A stretch of 64,000 bases of DNA from a bacterium (lineage in GTDB: Bacteria > Desulfobacterota > Binatia > HRBIN30 > CADEER01), in contig JAHBUY010000005.1 of NCBI GenBank assembly GCA_019637795.1, positions 558,001 through 622,000 of the forward strand. Reading direction: 5' to 3'. The notes under the pieces were generated by a model that worked only from the letters and a program-made list of their open reading frames with translations, made no database searches and was not told where the DNA came from. The translations under genes and the position numbers were made by a program. The number at the start of each line of letters is the position of its first letter. Positions within the stretch are counted from its first letter, which is position 1. Shown in pieces: positions 1 to 7,805 of the stretch.

Positions 1-41
1 TGGCCGCCTGCTCGCGAGCCTCAGCCACCCGGCGGCGACGG

Positions 42-404
42 TCAGCCCGTCTCGCAGCCGGCGTCGGCCCGATGCTCGCCACCGCAGCGCCGGCACGGCC
101 GCGCCCGCAGCTCGTACGCCGCCCGCTGGCCGCCGTAGACGATGAAGACGCAGTAGACCAGCGCCGGGAACAGGGCGACCATCGCGCCCTTCTTCACCCA
201 GCCGAGCGGCTCGTCATGGATCGGCGCGTCGGCCGGCACGAGGAGCAGCATGCCGACGCCGAGCACCAGCGCGCCGCCCGCCAGCACGTGCACGTAGCGC
301 GGCATCCAGAAATGGCTGCGCGTCCAGTAGGCGAAGTACCCCACCGCCGCGAGCACGAGCAGCAGCCGATGGGCGTTGGACAGCGCCGCGAACACCTCGT
401 TCAT
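42..404 (-). CDS. small membrane protein of unknown function
   Basis: This is a 120-residue protein of unrecognised family. It has three hydrophobic stretches (about residues 10-30, 40-58 and 72-92) separated by short loops, so it is probably an inner-membrane protein. The C-terminal tail is hydrophilic and contains a CRRC pair followed by CGGEH-like and C-terminal Cys residues, which could bind a metal. The frame stays open upstream, but the ATG at 404 begins directly before the first membrane segment and the upstream part reads as arginine-rich noise. It is divergent from the secreted repeat protein at 649, and the spacer holds a GTGGGG/CCCCAC palindrome. Function unknown. Confidence 0.6.
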   Translation of the reverse strand: MNEVFAALSNAHRLLLVLAAVGYFAYWTRSHFWMPRYVHVLAGGALVLGVGMLLLVPADAPIHDEPLGWVKKGAMVALFPALVYCVFIVYGGQRAAYELRARPCRRCGGEHRADAGCETG

Positions 405-488
405 CGAACGGCCCGATGATGGCCGGAACAGCGGCCGTTGCAACGCCGATTTTCGCCGCCGCCGCACGCCGCATGCGGGCCTCGTCCG

Positions 489-506
489 GTGGGGCATTTC
501 CCCCAC
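489..506. promoter_or_regulatory. palindromic operator-like site GTGGGG-N6-CCCCAC
   Basis: GTGGGGCATTTCCCCCAC is an inverted repeat of two 6-base arms around a 6-base centre. It lies in the divergent spacer between the small membrane protein (start 404) and the secreted repeat protein (start 649). A nearly identical 18-mer (16 of 18 bases) occurs at 11853-11870 upstream of another secreted-protein gene. This suggests a shared dimeric regulator site, but the regulator is unknown. Confidence 0.45.
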
Positions 507-648
507 TGGGGCGCCGCACCCAGGCGCGCGCCCCCCGACGCGCCGGCGCGCGCCCCGCCGCCCCTCCCCGGCGAGCAGGCACAGGCGTTGCTCAACGGCG
601 GGTCGCGGTCGCTGGGACCGCTGACGACGACAACGGAGGAGCGAAAGA

Positions 649-2196
649 ATGACGACCGAAACCCCAACCCCACGCCCATGCCGGCAGCGGCAACGAGCGG
701 GCGTCGCCCTCGCGGCGCTGACGACGGTGCTGCTGGCGGCCACCGGCAGCGCGCGCGCCCAATCGGCGATCATCTACGGATCGCTGGGCAACTTCGACAT
801 CGCGAACGACACCGGGAAGATCTGCCATGGCTTCGAGATCGAGCTCGCGGGCCTCGCTCCCGGGGACATCGCGGGCTCGTTCTCCGCCGAGCGCTACGGG
901 GCTCCGCGCGTCATCCCGACCGCCACCGGCGTGCGGGTGCGGTGGGAGAGCCCGTACGACGCGGCGACCGGCACCTGGAGCGAGCGCACGCTGCCGCACA
1001 CCGTGCCGTGGTTCCCGGGCCAGTGCTACCAGTGGAATCCGGCGACCTATCAGGATTCCGGCTGCGAGCACTTCGGCACCGGCGCCACCCGCAATCCGAC
1101 CAGCGCCCTCTCGCACTGGCTGTGCGAGGACGCGAGCCAGCCGGGTGTCCTGGTGCCCGACGATCCGCCGACCGCGGTGCCGATGCCAACCTACTACGTC
1201 GCCCCGCCGGTGCGCGCCGGGGATCCACCGCAGGTGGTGATGGAAGTGCAGGCACCGGAGCCGGCCGAAGCGCCGTCGCTGTACGGCGACGCGCAGTGGA
1301 TCCGCGTCTTCGTCCAGCAGCTCCCCTTCGAAGCGACGCTCGACGAGCTGATGGCCGACAATCCGGCGATCGTGCCCATGGATAACGCCCAGCTCGAGAG
1401 CGACTATGCCATCATCCAGGATGAGCCGGTGGCCGGCGGCAACGGCCGCCGCAAGCGGCACCAGAACCGGGGCAACCTGCTGCCGACGACGCGCACCGTC
1501 GTGCGCCGCATCGAGACCTGGGAGTTCACTGGCAGCTACGATCCGGTCACGCACGAGGCGCTGTGCGCCGACCTCGCTTGCAACGTCCCGGCAGCGGACG
1601 AGATCGGGGAGCTGATCAGCACCCAGATGACCGCCGTGCTGGTGCAGTCCGATTCCGTCACCGTGACCCGCACCGGCAACGGCACGGTCGAGTCGGCCGA
1701 CAAGCGCATCGCCTGCGGCAACAAGTGCGTCGCCCCGTACGACGCCGGCACCGCCGTCACGCTCACCGCCAAGGCCGGCAGCGGCAGCGTCTTCGCCGGG
1801 TGGACCGGCGCCTGCGGCGGCACCGCGTCGACCTGCACGGTCAACGCCGTCGGTCACGTCGACGTCGGCGCCACCTTCACCCTCGTCCCGTCCACCGGTG
1901 GCGGCGGCGGCGGTGGTGGCGGCGGTGGCGGCGGTGGCGGCGGCGGCGCGACCAGTGCGACGCTGTCGGTCAAGGCCGCCGGCGGCAAGGGGCTCATCAC
2001 CGGCAACGCCGGCGGGATCAACTGCGGCAAGGTCTGCTCGGCCAGCCTGCCGGTGGGAACCGCGGTGACGCTGAACGCCGCGCCGGAGCCCGGCTTCGTG
2101 TTCGTGAGCTGGTCCGGCGCCTGCAGCGGAACCGCGACCTCCTGCACGGTCGCCGTCAACGGCAGCGCCACCGCGCAAGCCAACTTCACCAAGTAA
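649..2196 (+). CDS. secreted protein with two InlB-type B-repeats
   Basis: A 515-residue exported protein. The N-terminus has an Arg-rich leader and a hydrophobic core ending near ARAQ (about residue 38), typical of a Sec signal peptide. The middle (about 40-330) is an unrecognised domain with scattered Cys. Two copies of the bacterial InlB B-repeat-like module follow (about 335-412 and 437-514). Each shows the CGxxC, GTAVTL, GFxFxxWxGAC and CTV pattern common in secreted proteins of deltaproteobacteria-like genomes. A run of 17 glycines (nt 1903-1953) links the two repeats. The ATG follows a good GGAGGAG ribosome site. A strong hairpin (2241-2280) follows the stop. The role is probably surface or extracellular binding; the ligand is unknown. 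Confidence 0.8.
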   Translation: MTTETPTPRPCRQRQRAGVALAALTTVLLAATGSARAQSAIIYGSLGNFDIANDTGKICHGFEIELAGLAPGDIAGSFSAERYGAPRVIPTATGVRVRWESPYDAATGTWSERTLPHTVPWFPGQCYQWNPATYQDSGCEHFGTGATRNPTSALSHWLCEDASQPGVLVPDDPPTAVPMPTYYVAPPVRAGDPPQVVMEVQAPEPAEAPSLYGDAQWIRVFVQQLPFEATLDELMADNPAIVPMDNAQLESDYAIIQDEPVAGGNGRRKRHQNRGNLLPTTRTVVRRIETWEFTGSYDPVTHEALCADLACNVPAADEIGELISTQMTAVLVQSDSVTVTRTGNGTVESADKRIACGNKCVAPYDAGTAVTLTAKAGSGSVFAGWTGACGGTASTCTVNAVGHVDVGATFTLVPSTGGGGGGGGGGGGGGGGGATSATLSVKAAGGKGLITGNAGGINCGKVCSASLPVGTAVTLNAAPEPGFVFVSWSGACSGTATSCTVAVNGSATAQANFTK

Positions 2197-2240
2197 GGCT
2201 GGCCGAACGGGGCCAACCGCCCCCTGCCAGGACGCCGAAG

Positions 2241-2280
2241 ACGCGAGGCACGCTGGGACACACCCAGCGTGCCTCCGCGT
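2241..2280 (+). terminator. strong hairpin downstream of the InlB-repeat gene
   Basis: A 13-bp perfect stem (gaggcacgctggg pairing with cccagcgtgcctc) has a 5-base loop and four more pairs beyond a one-base bulge. It sits 45 bp after the stop at 2196. No T-tract follows, as is common in GC-rich genomes. The rest of the 2197-2420 spacer shows no gene. Confidence 0.6.
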
Positions 2281-2420
2281 CCGTTTCGACGATCCGATCC
2301 GTCTCGGCCCGTGGCCGAACCCCGACGGCGGCTCGGCGGTGCGGCGGCCGTCGCGTCCACGCCGCGCCGCGAGCGCCTTGCGCCGCCGCGCGATCGCCTC
2401 TAGAAGCGCGGTGGTGGCCG

Positions 2421-3809
2421 ATGTCGACGCTGTTGCTGCTCGAGGATGAGGCCGTCCTCGCGCGTCACCTGGTGACGCTGCTCTCGCACGAGGGGTACGA
2501 TGTCCACCACGCCGCCACGGTCGCCGACGCGCAGCGCCTCGCGTCGGCCACGCCGATCGACGTGGCGCTGCTCGACCTGCGACTGCCCGACGGCAGCGGT
2601 CTCGACCTGCTGGACGCGCTGATCGCCGCCGACGCGGGGCTGCCGGTGATCATGATGACCGCCTACGGATCGGTGGCCGACGCCGTGCAGGCGATCAAAC
2701 GCGGCGCCGCGGACTACGTGCAGAAGCCTTTCGAACCGGACGAGATCTGCGTCAAGCTCGCGCACGCCCTGCGCGCGGCGCGGCAGCGGCGCGAGATCTC
2801 CTACTACCGCGAGCGCGGGGCGGCGACCGGCACGATCCTCGGCGAGTCGCCGGCGGCGCAGCAGTTGCGGCAGCGGGTGGAGCGCGTCGCTCGCTCGACG
2901 ACCGGCCCCGGATCGCCGGCGCCGACGGTGCTCCTGCTGGGCGAGACCGGCAGCGGCAAGGGACACGTCGCCCGCGCCCTGCACGCCGCCGGCGGCCGGC
3001 GCGACGGCCCGTTCATCGAGGTGAACTGCACCGCGCTGCCGGAGACGCTCGTCGAGGCGGAGCTGTTCGGCTACGAGCGCGGCGCCTTCACCGACGCCAA
3101 GACGGCGCGCGCCGGCCTGTTCGAGACCGCCGAGGGCGGCACGCTCTTCCTCGACGAGATCGGCCACATCGCGCCCACCCTGCAGAGCAAGTTCCTCAAG
3201 GTCATCGAGGAGAAGACGGTGCGGCGGATCGGCGCCACCGCGACCCGCACGGTCGACGTGCAGATCGTCGCCGCCACCAACCGCGACCTCGACGCGGCGG
3301 TGCGCCTGGGCGAGTTCCGCGACGATCTCTATCAGCGGCTGTGCGTCGCGGTGATCCGCATCCCGCCGCTGCGCGAACGCGGCGACGACGCCGTCCGCCT
3401 CGCCCGCACCTTTCTCGCCGAGGGCTGCCGCCGCTACGGCTCGCCGCCGCGCACCCTGTCGGCGGCGGCGGAGGACGCGATCGCCCGCCATCCCTGGCCG
3501 GGCAACGTCCGCGAGCTGGCGAACACCATGGAGCGGGTCGTCCTGTTCTGCGACACCGAGCGCGTGGCCCCCGAGGACCTCGGCCTGTCGCCGGCGGCGG
3601 CGCCGGGCGGCCGCGTCGCCGTCGCCCCGAGCGGCGCGGTGGACATCGACTTCCCGCGGCAGGGCCTCTCGCTGGAGGCGGTCGAGAAGGCGCTCATCCT
3701 GCGCGCCATGCAGGAGGCCAACGGCGTGCAGAGCGCGGCCGCGCGCCTGCTCGGCATCTCGCGCGACACCCTGCGCTACCGACTCGAGAAGCTCGGCCCG
3801 TCGAGCTGA
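2421..3809 (+). CDS. sigma54-interacting response regulator (NtrC/AtoC type)
   Basis: A 462-residue transcriptional activator. An N-terminal receiver domain (1-118) has the acidic pair near residues 9-10, phospho-acceptor D52, T80 and K102. The AAA+ sigma54-activation domain has Walker A GETGSGKG (174-181) and Walker B TLFLDEIG (241-248). The sigma54 contact loop reads GAFTDA (221-226) instead of the canonical GAFTGA. A Fis-type HTH lies at about 425-460. The likely partner is the histidine kinase at 5374, with lnt between them on the opposite strand. The frame is open upstream, but the ATG at 2421 starts the receiver fold exactly. Its 3' end overlaps the end of lnt by 34 bp, tail to tail. 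Confidence 0.9.
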   Translation: MSTLLLLEDEAVLARHLVTLLSHEGYDVHHAATVADAQRLASATPIDVALLDLRLPDGSGLDLLDALIAADAGLPVIMMTAYGSVADAVQAIKRGAADYVQKPFEPDEICVKLAHALRAARQRREISYYRERGAATGTILGESPAAQQLRQRVERVARSTTGPGSPAPTVLLLGETGSGKGHVARALHAAGGRRDGPFIEVNCTALPETLVEAELFGYERGAFTDAKTARAGLFETAEGGTLFLDEIGHIAPTLQSKFLKVIEEKTVRRIGATATRTVDVQIVAATNRDLDAAVRLGEFRDDLYQRLCVAVIRIPPLRERGDDAVRLARTFLAEGCRRYGSPPRTLSAAAEDAIARHPWPGNVRELANTMERVVLFCDTERVAPEDLGLSPAAAPGGRVAVAPSGAVDIDFPRQGLSLEAVEKALILRAMQEANGVQSAAARLLGISRDTLRYRLEKLGPSS

Positions 3810-5299
3810 GCGCGCTCACGCGGCGCCGCCCGGCTGCGCGCGCCCCGCCACACGCCCAGCGCGCTGGCGAGCAGGCAGAGCCAGGCGAACCAGTCGCCGT
3901 GGCGGGTGTAGAAGGAGCCGCCGGCGCGCAGCGGCACCTCGACGACCTCGGCCGCCGGAACGCCGGCCGGCAGGCGCGCCACCTCGCGGCCGTCCGGGGC
4001 GAAGGCGCCGCTGATGCCGCTGTTGGTGACCCGGACCAGGCTGACCCGGTTCTCGATGCTGCGGAAGCGCGCCATCTCGTAGTGCTGCGCCGGCCCGGCG
4101 CCGGCGTCGAACCAGGAGTCGTTGGAGAAGTTCAGGAGCACGTCGGCACCGTCGGCCACCAGCCGGCGCGCCAGCTCCGGGTAGACGATCTCGAAGCAGA
4201 TCAGCAGCCCGGCGCGCGCGCCGGCGATCGCCAACGGCGCCGCGTCCGCGCCGGCCAGATAGGGCCCGTCCGCGGCGCGCAGCGCGAAGCGCTCGACGAA
4301 CGGCAGCAGGCGCCGCTTGTCGTACACCGGCCGCAGCGCGTCACCGGTCACGAGGTACACCGCGTTGTAGAGCGCGGCGACCCCCGCCCGCTGGCCGGCG
4401 CGCGGCGCGCCGGCGAGCAGCGCCGTCGGCGCCTCGCGCGTGAACGCTTGCACCGGCGCCAGCAGGGCCGGATTGGCGTCGGGAAAGACGCCGATCGCGT
4501 TCTCCGGCCAGAGCACCAGCGGCGGCGCCGGAGCGACCGCGCGCGAGAGCGCCAGATAGCGGCGTAGCACCGCGCCGCTGCGCTCCGGCCGCCGCTCCGC
4601 ATTGGCGACGTCGCCCTGCACCACCAGCGCGCGCAGGGCGCCGCCGGCGGCCGGCGGGTCCGCCAGACGCCACCAGCCGTAGGCCAGCGCCACCGCGGTC
4701 GCGAGCGCGGTGGCGACGAGGCCGCGGCGCGCCCTGGCGCCGCCCAGCGCGCACGCCGCCAGCGCGGTCGCGGCGAGCGCCAGCAGGAACGAGAGGCCGT
4801 ACACGCCGGTGACGTCCACCATCTGCAGCAGCGGCAGCGCCCGTTGCGAATGGCCGAGCAGCTCCCAGGCGTTGCCCACCAGGGCGACGCGCAGCCATTC
4901 GCTCGCCACCCAGGCGGCGGGCGCCAGCCACCAGCGCGCGGCGCGGTTGCCGAGCGCCACCGCGACGGCACAGGCGGCGACGAACGGCGCCACGAACCCC
5001 TCGACGAGGCCGAGCGTGAACAGCGCCGCCAGCGGCGCCGAGAGCCCGAAGTAGTCGACCGAGGCGCGCCACAGCCAATAGCCGGCGACGCCGAGGCCGA
5101 GCACCGTGCCGCTCGCCCAGCCGAGCGCCGCCGCGGCGCGCGCGCCGGCGCCGTCCAGCGCGACCAGCAGCGGCGCCAGCGCCACCCAGCCGAGCGTCGA
5201 CCACGCGAACGGCGGATAGGCGAGCGTCAGCAGGACGCCCGTCGCCACCGCCAGCCCGACGCGCACCGCCGCTCGCCGTCGCCGCGACGTCACGCCCAC
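3776..5299 (-). CDS. lnt: apolipoprotein N-acyltransferase
   Basis: Lnt adds the third acyl chain to the N-terminal Cys of apolipoproteins at the periplasmic face of the inner membrane. The protein has about six to seven N-terminal membrane segments followed by a nitrilase-fold domain. From the chosen start the catalytic triad is E266 (in WPENAIG), K328 (in VYDKRRLLPF) and C368 (in LLICFEIVYPE), close to the usual family spacing. There is a last membrane helix near the C-terminus. No ATG fits well. A GTG at 5299 (or 5293) begins just before the first helix, while the upstream ATG at 5398 would overlap the divergent kinase start. The gene is flanked by a two-component pair, which hints at envelope-stress control but does not prove it. 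Confidence 0.92.
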   Translation of the reverse strand: MGVTSRRRRAAVRVGLAVATGVLLTLAYPPFAWSTLGWVALAPLLVALDGAGARAAAALGWASGTVLGLGVAGYWLWRASVDYFGLSAPLAALFTLGLVEGFVAPFVAACAVAVALGNRAARWWLAPAAWVASEWLRVALVGNAWELLGHSQRALPLLQMVDVTGVYGLSFLLALAATALAACALGGARARRGLVATALATAVALAYGWWRLADPPAAGGALRALVVQGDVANAERRPERSGAVLRRYLALSRAVAPAPPLVLWPENAIGVFPDANPALLAPVQAFTREAPTALLAGAPRAGQRAGVAALYNAVYLVTGDALRPVYDKRRLLPFVERFALRAADGPYLAGADAAPLAIAGARAGLLICFEIVYPELARRLVADGADVLLNFSNDSWFDAGAGPAQHYEMARFRSIENRVSLVRVTNSGISGAFAPDGREVARLPAGVPAAEVVEVPLRAGGSFYTRHGDWFAWLCLLASALGVWRGARSRAAPRERAQLDGPSFSSR

Positions 5300-5373
5300 C
5301 CCCCGCCGCCCTTTGCCTCGCCCGGATCGCTCTGCAATGTCAGGGGCGCGCGGCGGGCGGGAGCACACGAGGC

Positions 5374-7791
5374 ATGCGATCCGAGACGGGCTGGCCACGC
5401 GGCGGGTGGACCTTCTGGATCGCGGCCGCCGCGGCGACCGCGATCACGCTCGTCTGCGCCGCCAACTCGCTGCGCTGGATCAACCGCCCCTTTCCCGGCT
5501 TCTTCGTCTGGGACAACCTCTTCGTGCCCGCCGTCGGCGACACCGACTGGACCGGCTACGAGGCGGGCATCCCCTACCGCAGCCGCCTGCTGACGATGGA
5601 CGGCCAGACGCTCGCCAGCGCCGGCGCGCTCTACGCCCGCGCCGCCGCCCTGCCCCTCGGCAGCGCCCCGACCTACGAGCTCCAGCCGCCCGAGGGACCG
5701 CCGCGGACGCTGCGCATCCCGACGATGCGCTTCGACGTCGGCGACTACCTGTGGACGCTCGGCAACTACCTGCTCGTCGGCGTCCTGTTGACGCTGCTCG
5801 GCTTCGCGGTGTTCGCGCTGCGCCCCGACGCGCCGGCGGCGCGCGCCCTGTGGATCGCCTGCGCCACCTGGGGCCTCTACCTCGTCACCGCGGCCGACAT
5901 CTTCGGCCCGGCGTGGTTCCGCCCGCTCTGCCTGCTGCTGCAGGCGCTGGGACCGGCGACGCTGGTGCACCTCGCCCTGTCCTTCCCGGTCGAGCGCGCC
6001 CCCCTGCGCCGCCAGCGCTGGCTGCTGCCGGCGCTCTACGGCGCCGCGGCGCTGGTGGGCCTGATCCACAACCTCGTCTTCCATCGCTCGTTCGCGGCGG
6101 GGCTGGCGATCGACCGCATCAACTCCGTCGGCCTGGTCGTCGCCGGCACCCTGCTGATCGGCCTGCTCGCCGACGCCCTGCTCCGCCCCCCCTCCGCCGC
6201 GGCGCGCCAACGCACCAAACTGGCGGCGCTCGGCGGCGTCGCGTCGTTCGTCATTCCGGTCGCCGGCTTCTTCGTCTACTACCTGCTCGGCGTCAGCTTT
6301 CCGCTCAACTTCGTCACCTTCTCGATCGTCCTCTTCCCGCTGGCCATCGCCTACGCGATCGTCCAGCACGATCTGTTCGAGGTCGACGCGATCATCCGCC
6401 GCACCCTCGCCTGGGCGATCCTGACGGCGCTGATCGCGGTGGGGTACCTGGGCGGCGTCGGCGCGCTCGAGGTCCTGTTCACCGGCCGCGGCGGCCGCCT
6501 GCTGCAGCTCGCCTTCCTGCTCGCCATCGTCGCCGTCGTCAATCCGCTGCGCGACCGCGTCCAGGCGGGCGTCGACCGCCTGTTCGCGCGCGAGCGCTAC
6601 GACTATCGCGCCACCGTGACGCGCGCCAGCCAGTCCCTGGCGCGCCTGCTCGACGTCGACGTCGTGGTGCGCGAGATCCTGCACACCATCGTCGCCACCA
6701 TGCGCGTCGAGCACGGCGCGGTCTGGCTGCGCGGCGCCGACGGCGGCTACCGCCGCCACGCCGCGGTCGGCGCCGCCGTCCCCGCCGACGCGCCGGCGAG
6801 CCTGGCGCCGGATGACCCGCTGATCCGCCGCCTCGAGGCGGCAGCGGACGACATCCTCACCGACGAACCGATCGGCGATCCGGCGCTCGCCGCCGGCATC
6901 GCGGCGCTGCGCGCCACCCTGGTGGTGCCGATGGCGTTCGAGGAACGACCGCTCGGCTTCATCGCCCTGGGCGGCAAGGCGTCGGGTCGCTTCTATTCCG
7001 GCGAGGACCGCGGACTCCTGCAGACCCTCGCCAGCCAGGGCGCCATGGCGCTGGAGAACGCGCGCTCCTACCAGGCGGTGGCCGACGCGAACGCGGAGCT
7101 GCGCCGCGCCCAGGCGCAGCTCATCCAGGCCGAGCGCTTCGCCGCCATCGGCGAGGTGTCCGCGGCGGTGGCGCACGGGATCCGCAACCCGCTCGCCGGC
7201 ATCAAGGCGGCGGCGCGGGTCGCCGGTCTCGAGCTCGGCGCCGAACACCCGGCGCGCGCCACGATCGGGGACATCGTCGACGAGTCGAACCGGCTGGAGG
7301 CGCGCATCAAGGCGCTGCTCGACTTCGCCAAGCCCTTCGAGCCGCATCCCGCGCCGTGCGCCGTCGACGAGATGGTCGCCGAGGCGCTGCGCGCCCTGCG
7401 CGCCCAGATCCAGGCGCAGGCGATCGCCGTCGAGGTGGACATCGACCCGGAGCTGCCGGCGGCCGCCGTCGACCGCGGCCAGATCGTCGAGGTGCTGCTG
7501 GTGCTGCTGTCCAACGCCATCGAGGCGATGGCGGGTGGCGGCCGGCTGTCGGTGCGGGCGCGGCGCAGCGACGACGGCCGGCACCTGCAGCTCGACGTGC
7601 GCGACAGCGGCATCGGGATCTCGCCGGCGCAGCAGGCGCGACTCTTTCATCTCTTCGCCACCACCAAGCCGACCGGCACCGGCCTCGGCCTGGCGGTGGC
7701 GAAGAAGATCGTCGAACGGCACGGCGGCCGCATCGGCGCCACCAGCGCGCCCGGCGAGGGCACCTGCTTCACCGTGCGCCTGCCGCTCTGA
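5374..7791 (+). CDS. multi-TM sensor histidine kinase with GAF domain
   Basis: An 805-residue membrane kinase. One TM helix (about 14-32) precedes an extracytoplasmic PDZ-like stretch (about 55-118). About seven further hydrophobic segments (126-390) lead to a GAF domain (about 420-565) and a short coiled coil. The kinase core has H-box His601 in AHGIRNPL, N-box Asn714 in LLSNAIEAM, DSGIGI (744-749) and GTGLGLA (768-774). It therefore senses through the membrane or GAF region and autophosphorylates. The probable partner is the sigma54-type regulator at 2421, which lies beyond lnt. The start is 74 bp from the lnt GTG, so the two genes share a divergent promoter region. Confidence 0.9.
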   Translation: MRSETGWPRGGWTFWIAAAAATAITLVCAANSLRWINRPFPGFFVWDNLFVPAVGDTDWTGYEAGIPYRSRLLTMDGQTLASAGALYARAAALPLGSAPTYELQPPEGPPRTLRIPTMRFDVGDYLWTLGNYLLVGVLLTLLGFAVFALRPDAPAARALWIACATWGLYLVTAADIFGPAWFRPLCLLLQALGPATLVHLALSFPVERAPLRRQRWLLPALYGAAALVGLIHNLVFHRSFAAGLAIDRINSVGLVVAGTLLIGLLADALLRPPSAAARQRTKLAALGGVASFVIPVAGFFVYYLLGVSFPLNFVTFSIVLFPLAIAYAIVQHDLFEVDAIIRRTLAWAILTALIAVGYLGGVGALEVLFTGRGGRLLQLAFLLAIVAVVNPLRDRVQAGVDRLFARERYDYRATVTRASQSLARLLDVDVVVREILHTIVATMRVEHGAVWLRGADGGYRRHAAVGAAVPADAPASLAPDDPLIRRLEAAADDILTDEPIGDPALAAGIAALRATLVVPMAFEERPLGFIALGGKASGRFYSGEDRGLLQTLASQGAMALENARSYQAVADANAELRRAQAQLIQAERFAAIGEVSAAVAHGIRNPLAGIKAAARVAGLELGAEHPARATIGDIVDESNRLEARIKALLDFAKPFEPHPAPCAVDEMVAEALRALRAQIQAQAIAVEVDIDPELPAAAVDRGQIVEVLLVLLSNAIEAMAGGGRLSVRARRSDDGRHLQLDVRDSGIGISPAQQARLFHLFATTKPTGTGLGLAVAKKIVERHGGRIGATSAPGEGTCFTVRLPL

Positions 7792-7805
7792 GCATCCGCC
7801 GGCGG

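Noticed and set aside
489..506. Sigma54 promoter (-24/-12) at the GTGGGG site
   Set aside because: The TGGCAC-N5-TTGC pattern is not present; the site is a symmetrical palindrome, which fits a dimeric regulator better.
5290..7722. Long minus-strand open frame opposite the histidine kinase
   Set aside because: The translation is Arg/Gly/Gln-rich noise, while the plus strand has a complete kinase with all motifs.
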